Origin: Pohlia nutans
Lineage: Eukaryota > Streptophyta > Bryopsida > Bryales > Mniaceae
NCBI GenBank assembly: GCA_022496805.1
Contig: CM040094.1
Span: 18,809,501 to 18,873,500 of the forward strand
Length of the DNA stretch: 64,000 bases
Direction: 5' to 3'
Made by a program: the position numbers and the translations under genes. Position 1 is the first letter of the stretch. Every line of letters begins with the position of its first letter. The notes below the pieces were generated by a model. The model had not been told where the DNA came from, did not search any database, and saw nothing but the letters and a program-made list of their open reading frames with translations. Below are positions 56,400 to 64,000 of the stretch, piece after piece.

Positions 56400-59300
56400 A
56401 TGGCTACATTTGAGGGTGAAGGTGCTAAGGTTGTAGACAAGTTCGATGGCGTCAACTTCCACTTGTGGAAATTCAAGATGGAAATGGTCATGGCCGAAAA
56501 AGAATTGTGGGAGATAGTTGAGGGTAGTGAGGAACCGCCTTCGTCCGACGCCGAGGCTAGGGTACGAACTGCGTACACTCGGCGAGAGAAAAAGGCCTTT
56601 GCGATTTTGGCTCTTAATCTTTCTGATTCCCAGCTTTCTCATATTCGGTCGTGCAAGACTCCCGCCGAGGCATGGGCCAAGCTTTGCAATATTCATGAGG
56701 CAAAGAGCTTGGTCAATATCTTGTTTTTGAGGCGCAAGTTTTTCACCATCAAGATGGAAGAAAACGACGACATGTTGGCGCACATCAACAAAGTCAAGGC
56801 TCTTGCGGATCAGCTCAACGGCGCAGACGTCAACATTACCGACGGTGATATCGTTATGACGCTCCTCGAGAGTTTGCCGCCGTCGTACGAGTATCTTATC
56901 GTTGCTATGGAGAGTAGGCCCATTAGCGAGCTCACTCTTGATTATGTGACATCACGGTTGTTGCATGAACTCTCGCGGCGCAAAGAGAACGAGACTCGTG
57001 GCGATAGCGCGGCGCTTATGGCGAAGCAATCCAAGAGCGGTGCCAGTGGGAGCTCTACAGACAAGGTATGCTACTATTGCGGTAAGAAGGGCCACTTGGC
57101 AAAATTTTGCTACAAACGCAAGAGAGAGGAAAGTGCCAACAATACAAAGGTCAACGATGCAGGTGATGAGTACGCATTTATGACTAGCGTCTCTTCTTGT
57201 AGTGATGACGGGGACGAGTATGCAATGATGGCAAGTGACGTGTCATGCAATGGTAGTGTGATCGATTGGATTGTTGATTCGGGAGCCTCGAGTCACATGG
57301 CGCCCATTAGGACTTGTTTCCAATCATATCACGTCATATCTCCAAAGAATGTCATTTTGGGTGATGATACGGTTCTTCAAGCCGTGGGTAAAGGATCCAT
57401 CGTCGTAGACACCGAGGTGAAGGGTCGTGTGAAGACAATTACCATCCATGATGTCCTCCACGTTCCCAAGTTGAAGGCAAATCTTTTATCGGTGCGACAT
57501 TTGGTGATGAAGCATTTGCGAGTGGAATTTAGCGACCAAGGGTGTTTTGTGTTGTCTCCAAGTCGTGAGGAGGTGGCCATTATACACGAAGTCAACGGCT
57601 TGTACCAAATCAAGTTTTCCAAGATGCACGCGGCGGAATCGGCAACGATGGTGCAATCGAGTTCAAACGAAGACAAGTTGGCGTTGTGGCATCGTCTTCT
57701 CGGGCATTTGAATGTCAAGAGTGTGAAAGCACTGCGTGGAATGGTAAGTGGCATGGATCTTGCACAATCACACGTCGCACCTAGTTCATTCACATGTGAG
57801 GGTTGTATTGAAGGCAAGCAACAACGCTCACCGTTTCCAGTTGATGGGGCAACTCGTGCAACCAAGGTTCTTGAGATTGTGCATTCCGACGTGTGTGGTC
57901 CAATGAAGACCACGTCTATGGGGGGTTGCAAGTATTTTGTGACGTTCATTGATGATTTTTCGAGGAAGATATGGTTGTATCCGATCAAAGCAAAGAGCGA
58001 GTGTTTTGAGAAGTTCAAAGAGTTCAAGGCGTTGGTTGAGAAGCAATCCGAGCACAAGATCAAGGTGTTTCGATCGGATAATGGCGGCGAGTTCATGTCC
58101 AACCAATTTGGAGAGTTATTGAAGAAAGAAGACATTGCTAGACAAACCACAACGCCATATACACCACAACAAAACGGAGTTGCAGAGCGTGCAAATCGAA
58201 CAATTGTGGAAATGGCAAGGAGTATGTTGCATGCACAAAATTTGGGTTTGGACCTTTGGGCGGAAGCGGTGGTGACTGCGGTGTACACACGCAACCGATG
58301 CCCGACGAGTGCGGTTCAAAACATGACACCCGAGCAAGCGTGGAGTGGGAGGCCACCCCGCGTGGAGCACATGCGCACATTTGGATGCATCGCATTTGCA
58401 AAGATACCCGATTCTCAAAGAACCAAACTTGAGGCCAAGGCAACAAAATGTGTGTTTCTTGGATATTGTGAACGTACCAAGGCGTACAGGCTCATGTCGC
58501 TCGAGACCAAGAAGATCATTCGAGCTCGTGATGTGACATTTTGCGAGAATTCCAAGGTTGAAGACAATTTGGACGATGGTCCAAGTGGGAGAAGTGGCGA
58601 TAAACCGGCGATTGTGGACCAATCTTCCAAATCTCCCGTTATTGATATTGTTGATGAAGACGAAGATGACGAAGATGGTGGTGATGAGGAACATATTGAG
58701 GAGCCACCTTTGAAGACGAAGAATGGCGAGAAAAAGGCACAAGCAACGGCGGTTGAAGACAATGCATCCTCGAGCGATCGTCGTTATCCAGAGAGAAATC
58801 GTAGACCACTTGGCGAGTGGTGGAAGAATCATATTCTCCCTCAAGGTGAGGAGGAGCATGCAAACGTTGCACTTTTAGATGCTCCATTGACGATTCGTGA
58901 AGCGTTGAGTTGTGATGATGCAAACAAGTGGGAGCAAGCCATGCAAGAGGAGTACAAATCGTTGATGGACAATGGCACTTGGGAATTGACTCCCCTCCCC
59001 AAGAATCGCAACGCTATCGGTTGTAAGTGGGTATTTCGTGCAAAGAGAGATGCAACGGGTGATGTGGTTCGTTATAAGGCAAGATTGGTGGCAAAGGGCT
59101 TTTCACAAATCGAAGGTGTTGATTTTCATGAGACCTTTGCACCGGTGGCGAAATTCACCACTATTCGATGCATTTTGGCCATCGGGGCTGCCATGGATTT
59201 GGAAATGCATCAAATGGATGTGAAGACGGCGTTCTTGAACGGCGAGTTGGAGGAGGACATCTACATGGTGCAACCCGAAGGATTTGTGCAACGAGGTAAT

Positions 59301-60473
59301 GAGAACCTTGTTTGCAAGTTGAACAAGTCATTGTATGGGTTGAAGCAATCTCCACGCGCATGGTATCAAAAGATTGACACGTTTCTTGTTCATATCGGGT
59401 TCACAAGGAGCATCGCTGATCTCAGCTTGTATTTCATGCAAAAGGGGCAACATGTGGTCATCGTGATCATATATGTGGATGATTTGATCATCCTTGCAAG
59501 TTGTATGAGCTCTTTGAAGGCATTGAAGGCAATGCTTGAGAACGAGTACGAGATGAGTGATCTGGGTGAGTTGCACTTTTGTTTAGGAGTTGAGTTTGTG
59601 CGAGATAGAGCAACACGCACCATAACAATGAATCAAAGCAAGTATGTTATGGATGTTCTCAAACGCTTTGGCATGGAGGATTGCAAACCGGTTGGCACTC
59701 CATTGGATGTGAATTCCAAACTCGTGAAACTTACCGATGAGGAGTATGCATTAGAGGCTCAATCTATGGTGGATGTGCCATACAAGCAAGCTGTAGGGTC
59801 ATTGATGTATGCTATGATTGCAACAAGGCCGGACCTTGCGTATCCAATCAGCGTTGTGAGTCAACACATGGCAAGACCGGGTTCAAGTCATTGGGTTGCG
59901 GTCAAGAGGATCATGCGGTACTTGAAAGGCACAAGTGATGTGAGGTTGTGTCTTGGAGGTGACAACATTGTGTTGAGTGGGTATTGTGATGCGGATTATG
60001 CGGGTGATACCAATGATCGGAGATCCACCACGGGGTACATGTTCAAAGTTGGATCGGGGGCCGTTTCATGGAATAGCAAGCGCCAACAAACCACGGCCAC
60101 GTCAACGGTTGAGGCGGAGTACATGGCGACGAGCCACGGTACGAAGGAGGCCATTTGGTTGAGGCAACTAATGGCGGATGTGAGATGCACTCAAGAGGAC
60201 GCTACAACAATCATGTGTGACAACCAAGGGAGTATGTCATTGGCGAAGAATCCAACGCATCACTCACGTACAAAGCACATTGATGTGCAATATCACTTCA
60301 TTCGAGAGAAGTTAGAGATGAAGGTGATAGCGTTGAAGTATTGTCCAACGGAGCACATGGTGGCGGACGTGCTCACAAAGGCTCTTGCGAGAGATCGACA
60401 TCAAAGACTAGTGGTGGCATTTGGGCTCCAAGGCTTTGGCTATTCGCAAAGTGGGAGTGTTGAAGTAGGATGA
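56400..60473 (+). CDS. Ty1/copia Gag-Pol polyprotein (1357 aa), intact
   Basis: The first ATG is at 56400; the frame is already open from 56373, but with GTG. Order (residues counted from the ATG): Gag core about 1-215; CCHC knuckle 224-237 (CYYCGKKGHLAKFC); protease D293 in VDSGASSHM; GAG-pre-integrase HHCC (LWHRLLGHL, CEGCIEGK); integrase D497, D560 and E596, a D-x35-E pair in RSDNGGEF and NGVAERANR; reverse transcriptase from about 870 (YVDD at 1025-1028); RNase H (YCDADYAGD, TVEAEYMA) to the end. Integrase before RT is the copia order. No stop or shift. The stop codon at 60471 lies inside the 3' LTR, and the polypurine tract is within the last codons. The product makes virus-like particles, cDNA and new insertions. 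Identical LTRs and the intact frame suggest a very recent and possibly active copy. Confidence 0.97.
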   Translation: MATFEGEGAKVVDKFDGVNFHLWKFKMEMVMAEKELWEIVEGSEEPPSSDAEARVRTAYTRREKKAFAILALNLSDSQLSHIRSCKTPAEAWAKLCNIHEAKSLVNILFLRRKFFTIKMEENDDMLAHINKVKALADQLNGADVNITDGDIVMTLLESLPPSYEYLIVAMESRPISELTLDYVTSRLLHELSRRKENETRGDSAALMAKQSKSGASGSSTDKVCYYCGKKGHLAKFCYKRKREESANNTKVNDAGDEYAFMTSVSSCSDDGDEYAMMASDVSCNGSVIDWIVDSGASSHMAPIRTCFQSYHVISPKNVILGDDTVLQAVGKGSIVVDTEVKGRVKTITIHDVLHVPKLKANLLSVRHLVMKHLRVEFSDQGCFVLSPSREEVAIIHEVNGLYQIKFSKMHAAESATMVQSSSNEDKLALWHRLLGHLNVKSVKALRGMVSGMDLAQSHVAPSSFTCEGCIEGKQQRSPFPVDGATRATKVLEIVHSDVCGPMKTTSMGGCKYFVTFIDDFSRKIWLYPIKAKSECFEKFKEFKALVEKQSEHKIKVFRSDNGGEFMSNQFGELLKKEDIARQTTTPYTPQQNGVAERANRTIVEMARSMLHAQNLGLDLWAEAVVTAVYTRNRCPTSAVQNMTPEQAWSGRPPRVEHMRTFGCIAFAKIPDSQRTKLEAKATKCVFLGYCERTKAYRLMSLETKKIIRARDVTFCENSKVEDNLDDGPSGRSGDKPAIVDQSSKSPVIDIVDEDEDDEDGGDEEHIEEPPLKTKNGEKKAQATAVEDNASSSDRRYPERNRRPLGEWWKNHILPQGEEEHANVALLDAPLTIREALSCDDANKWEQAMQEEYKSLMDNGTWELTPLPKNRNAIGCKWVFRAKRDATGDVVRYKARLVAKGFSQIEGVDFHETFAPVAKFTTIRCILAIGAAMDLEMHQMDVKTAFLNGELEEDIYMVQPEGFVQRGNENLVCKLNKSLYGLKQSPRAWYQKIDTFLVHIGFTRSIADLSLYFMQKGQHVVIVIIYVDDLIILASCMSSLKALKAMLENEYEMSDLGELHFCLGVEFVRDRATRTITMNQSKYVMDVLKRFGMEDCKPVGTPLDVNSKLVKLTDEEYALEAQSMVDVPYKQAVGSLMYAMIATRPDLAYPISVVSQHMARPGSSHWVAVKRIMRYLKGTSDVRLCLGGDNIVLSGYCDADYAGDTNDRRSTTGYMFKVGSGAVSWNSKRQQTTATSTVEAEYMATSHGTKEAIWLRQLMADVRCTQEDATTIMCDNQGSMSLAKNPTHHSRTKHIDVQYHFIREKLEMKVIALKYCPTEHMVADVLTKALARDRHQRLVVAFGLQGFGYSQSGSVEVG
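60448..60457 (+). promoter_or_regulatory. Copia polypurine tract
   Basis: AAAGTGGGAG directly before the 3' LTR, overlapping the end of the polyprotein frame. It primes plus-strand synthesis in LTR elements. Confidence 0.8.
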
Positions 60474-60775
60474 TTGCGTGGGCTGAAGTTGCTCATAGCC
60501 ATGCGCATTAGCTAGAGTAGATGATGCGAATGAGCTAGACTTGCAACTAGAGAAGTGGTACTAGTTAGAAGTAATGAGAATTGGGTCTCCCAAGTGATAT
60601 GGGCTGATCCTAGTGTACTAGGAGTGGAGTATGGGCTGATGTCCCATATGGTTTGCCAAGGGGACTCCCTTGGGTGTGCTACTTAAGAGGGGCAGCCCAT
60701 GAGTAAAGATTATCTCTTTCCTATGCATTCCAAGTGTTTGTGTGAGGCTTTGGCATTCTAATCTAACCTTCAATA
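60458..60775 (+). mobile_element. Ty1/copia 3' LTR (318 bp)
   Basis: Identical to the 5' LTR as far as can be read; followed by the CGATC duplication at 60776-60780. Confidence 0.97.
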
Positions 60776-60780
60776 CGATC

Positions 60781-62480
60781 TTCACACCATATAACCTGGT
60801 TTGCCATACTCACACTCGCGTTTAGAGGCGTACTCACACCAGAGCTGTATACGTTACTCACACGGAAGCCTAAGACGCGCTACTCAGAGACCACAACCTG
60901 ACTCTAAGTAACTCACACCATACATCTTGAGTTGCGCTACAAGCAACTTGAACATTTCACGAAATCAAGCTTCGGACCCGACAACCGCCTGACTCATGTT
61001 ACGCAGCTCACAGCTTGACTCCATTACTAACTCCAAAGCCTGACTCCCGTTACTCATATAACATAGCCTGACTCGCTTTACTGACAGATTGATCTTGATC
61101 CTATCCCATTTTACGAATGCTTGGAAAATACCCTGATCATGAAGACCAGCAGCTTCTACATGGGGAACCGATTCTGCCACCTGAAAGTTAATAAATGAAA
61201 ATCAGGACCAAGAATAAAGAACTATTTCACAACTAGTCACCAAAAATAATCGAATCCCACAACTGCGGTTTCTATTATAGAGCTGCAATGACTCAATAAG
61301 AGATGATCGGAATGCTATTTGCACAAAGAAAAAAAGAAAGACAACATCACGATTATGAACTGTTGTAAAACTAGTCACCAAAAGGAATTGAATCCCGAAG
61401 AACCTCGCACCTGCGGATTCTATCTTAAAGCTACGACGACTCTATAAGAAATGGTCAGAATGCTATTCTTCGTGCTAGTGATGTAAAGCACAACGGGACG
61501 GACGCCAAAGTCGAGGAGAAGCGCGCAAAGAAAGGAAGACAAAAGATCATCAATGAAGAGTGCAAATGAAATGCAAACTCCCACGTTGCACCTCAGATAA
61601 CCTTCTTTTGTCACTTGATCTCGTAAAAACCGCGTAAACTGCAACGTAGAGCATCCAAAGCTTGAACCCCAACTAAACCCAGTTGAAGATCAGCGCAACA
61701 ACAACACACAGCTGATTCAAACTTTCACACCGCATACATATTTCAAATTTCAAAACGAAAAATTCAAACTTTCACACTACATTTAAAACTCAAATTGCAA
61801 AACGAATGATGAAACGAAGTGTGCGATAGCGACAGACAGCAGCACAATCGAATTCAAATTTTGAACGCCGTGACTCGAATTTGACAACACCAAATCTACC
61901 GCCCAACAAAGCTCTACAACAAAGTCACATGATCCAACTTCCAGAAATCTCACCTTCACAGTCGAAGCTCTACTGCGGACTTTGTTCATGCTGCTGTAGC
62001 CATTGCGTTCAGGGCATCTTACTTTCAAGCAAACCCTAGAGCAAGAAGAGAAAGATGATTGAAGCAGACAATGCGACGGTGTATAACTGCTCCAAGCCAA
62101 GTAGTAGCTGAGGAGAAGGAGGCGGAGGGAATGTCTGAGAGAATTGAAATTGCGTACCACTGTAGACCCGTTGTCCCGTTGCACTCACACGAGGTAACCT
62201 GGTTCGCGATACTCACACTCGCGTTGAGAGGTGTATTCACACCAAAGCTATATACATTACTCACACGGCATGACTCACATCACAGCCTGACTCGCGCTAC
62301 TCAAACCAGAAACTGCCACTGTTACTCAAACCACATATAGACTCTATTACTCAAACCACAGCCAGACTCAAACCAGACTGACTCAGTTACTCAAAGCACA
62401 GCCTCTCTCACGCTACTCAAACCACACCACGCGATGATACTCACACCAAAGCCGGTCTCCTCTACTCACACCACAGCGTA
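60781..62480. repeat. CTGACTC/TTACTCAC minisatellite, right part, with non-repeat interior
   Basis: Units as on the left of the copia element occupy about 60781-60935, 60985-61090 and 62190-62480. The interior 61091-62190 is not repetitive. On the minus strand two pieces could be exons: 61989-61954 (MNKVRSRASTVK, then a GTGAGA donor) and 61180-61083 (VAESVPHVEAAGLHDQGIFQ, FVKWDRIKINLS, after a TTTCAG acceptor). They are in compatible phase but I recognise no family, and the interior otherwise shows nothing. Confidence 0.6.
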
Positions 62481-62576
62481 ACTCCCACATGAAAACCAAT
62501 AGTTTGAGAAGTAGAAAACAAATACCACACACTAGGTATATAATTCAATTGCAAGGAAATACAATATTGATGAGGG

Positions 62577-64000
62577 CTATCCACTAATTGCCTCATCATC
62601 CACATATATAAAACCATTATTACTAATGCTCCTGCATTTCGACATTGAATATTCTTCCTGATCACTAGGTTGAAATTGAGACACAGTTACATCAAAATCA
62701 ACCTCTGCAGTAACATCTAAATACTTGTAAACACGAGGGTCATACTTCGGGGGACGTTCTATCATAGGAGGTGGAGAAGCTTCCAATGATTGCAACTCTG
62801 CAATGTCTTCAGCATAAGAAGGTAGTCTCCAACTCTTAGACGGACTTGCAAAGAGCCTGGCATGTTGTAACAGAAGGAATAATTAGACACAGAAGATTTA
62901 TGAATGATCAAAAGACAATAAATATTAGAAATGGATAGAAACGGGTAGCGACACTTACTTACTGAGTGTCCTCCACACGACGGCGCTTCACTGCAGCAGC
63001 CTTCTTTGGCTTTTTTGCAGATAGTCCAGGAGCAGGAGGAATTGCTGGAGCCGTCGCAAGAGATATCATCGGCTTTAGAACAGCCTCAAACAGCTTCTTG
63101 TCACCCTCCATGCCCAGAACATGCCGATCGGTACTCTTGCAAGCAGTGATGGAATTGCCTAGATAGAGTCACGACAGAAACCACGACATAAGTAAATATT
63201 AACAACATGAAAAGCAAAGAAGATAAATGAGAATCACTAGCAAAGCAATGTGGAATAGATCATACCAGTGCTAGCGGCAACATCGACGACAAGGTCTCCA
63301 GCAGTGGTCAACGCTAAAATGAGACAAGCAAAAAAATACTCATCCTTCTCCCTTGGGCCACGCCATGGACGAGCACCATCCATCAGAGGGTGGGTGCAGT
63401 GATTGATCAACGTGTCGTTGAGCCCAACGTTCAAACCGTGGGCAACCAACTCTGGCACATCACGAACATGAAATGCAGACGTCCATGACACCGAGTCTTC
63501 GAGACGAGGAACGCGATTAAGCAGAAGAATATTGAACCTATTCGTTGTTGTTCTTGGAACCTTTGCCGAACTCATAGGCAAGTAGTTAACCCCCATCCAT
63601 TCTTTGCAAATTGCAAATCCAAAAGCCTCAAAAAATGTCTCAATGTCATCAAGGTACTCGCCATTATCAAACGCATAAAAGAGCAGTAGTGCGCCATTAT
63701 CATGAAGAATTTCATCCGCGAAGTCGAACAACTCCTGCAAATAACTCTCAGACTTCAAATTCCAAATAGGCACTGCAGATGATGGCACCGAGACATTTGG
63801 TACTGGTAGACCATCTGGCAAATCTGCGATTACCAAGTCTGCATGCCCACGCATAGATGGCATGCCTCGGAAGGTACGAGAACGAGATGGAGAGCACGAG
63901 AGCGCAAATTTCTGAACGTCAAGGAAATGTTGCTGCTGCTCAAGAATGGACGCATTGATGACCAAGGCTTGCGAACAAAATTCATTCGGTGCAGGCTGTG
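62577..64000 (-). CDS. Beta-class DNA methyltransferase-like protein with C-terminal basic region, partial (three exons visible)
   Basis: The gene runs off the right edge. Exon X (64000-63266) has no start in the window: the frame is open to the edge, and the apparent first Met at 63965 is really TTG. It joins exon Y (63158-62963) across a 107-nt GT-AG intron, and Y joins exon Z (62856-62577, TAA... stop at 62577) across a 106-nt intron with a GTAAGT donor; all phases fit. Motif order is that of beta-class N4/N6 methyltransferases. A motif IV-like ADLVIADLPDG is near 63810-63830 and GALLLFYAFDNGEYL follows. Then comes KDEYFFACLILALTTAGDL and a motif I-like DVAASTG/NSITAC split by the intron, followed by RHVLGMEGD. 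The catalytic D-P-P-Y/W is D-L-P-D here and the glycine-rich loop is altered, so catalysis is doubtful. AKKPKKAAAVKRRR looks like a nuclear localisation signal. Exon Z adds an acidic Pro/Tyr/Asp-rich tail. Family assignment is inference from motif order. Confidence 0.6.

Noticed and set aside
57377..58859. Long minus-strand frames of 247-305 codons within the copia element
   Set aside because: Antisense shadows of the intact Gag-Pol frame; composition is the mirror of the sense codons.
62959..62961. TAA as the stop of the methyltransferase-like protein after VEDTQ
   Set aside because: A consensus GTAAGT donor overlaps it, and the next exon at 62856 continues in matching phase with protein-like sequence, so splicing is more likely. 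Retention of this intron would give the shorter form.
62966..63166. Plus-strand 66-codon frame MSSTRRRFTAAAFFGFFADS
   Set aside because: It is the reverse strand of exon Y of the methyltransferase-like gene, which is supported by splice sites and phase.
1..64000. tRNA, rRNA or other structured RNA genes
   Set aside because: I looked for tRNA A/B boxes and rRNA-like blocks and saw none convincing. The only tRNA-related sequence is the copia primer binding site.

Overview
The window looks like nuclear DNA of a land plant, most likely a bryophyte such as a moss. The evidence is a PLS-class pentatricopeptide (PPR) gene ending in a complete DYW domain, whose repeat wording resembles moss editing factors as I remember them, plus plant-type telomere words (TTTAGGG), GT-AG introns and plant-type Ty1/copia, Ty3/gypsy, hAT, MULE and Harbinger elements. 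The species cannot be named from sequence alone. Only two host-like genes are well supported: the PPR-DYW gene at about 3.2-6.6 kb (+), and a partial gene at 62.6-64.0 kb (-) that has the layout of a beta-class DNA methyltransferase and runs off the right edge. Nearly everything else is transposons, decayed transposons and tandem repeats.

Layout. 0-2.3 kb: a duplicated CCGG-rich repeat and a long inverted-repeat element. 3.2-6.6 kb: the PPR-DYW gene, with a PDF motif split by an intron. 7-11 kb: telomere-like words, two tandem copies of a MULE terminus with a SWIM fragment, and an LTR-retrotransposon remnant. 11.4-19.6 kb: CCGACTGCCCC/GTCTGCCCC repeat clusters around a broken hAT transposase gene, a TTAA-flanked MITE, and a 562-bp tandem repeat. 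19.7-25.2 and 30.5-39.7 kb: about 54 and 89 copies of a 103-bp satellite with higher-order structure. The 5.2-kb island between them interrupts the array in phase. It holds two remnants of a C48/Ulp1-like protease gene, two MITEs and possible gene fragments.

39.7-46.9 kb: a chromodomain Ty3/gypsy element with a 5' LTR and broken gag-pol. An inverted 3' fragment of the same family lies next to it. Both copies carry an additional ORF downstream of integrase, preceded by a conserved TATA box. 46.9-53.5 kb: a MULE-type transposase gene on the minus strand with further small ORFs, cutting into that additional ORF. 53.6-62.5 kb: a CTGACTC/TTACTCAC minisatellite holding two equal-length Harbinger-type MITEs and a complete, apparently very young Ty1/copia element (identical LTRs, 5-bp target duplication, one open 1357-codon polyprotein). 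Its primer binding site matches the anticodon half of initiator tRNA-Met.

Functionally, the host gene product would be an organelle C-to-U RNA editing factor. The copia element is the only element that looks autonomous. The gypsy, hAT and protease copies carry stops or frameshifts. The most unusual items are the methyltransferase-like gene, the additional gypsy ORF with its own apparent promoter, the PDF-PPR-DYW fusion with near-identical repeat triplets, and the half-tRNA primed copia element.
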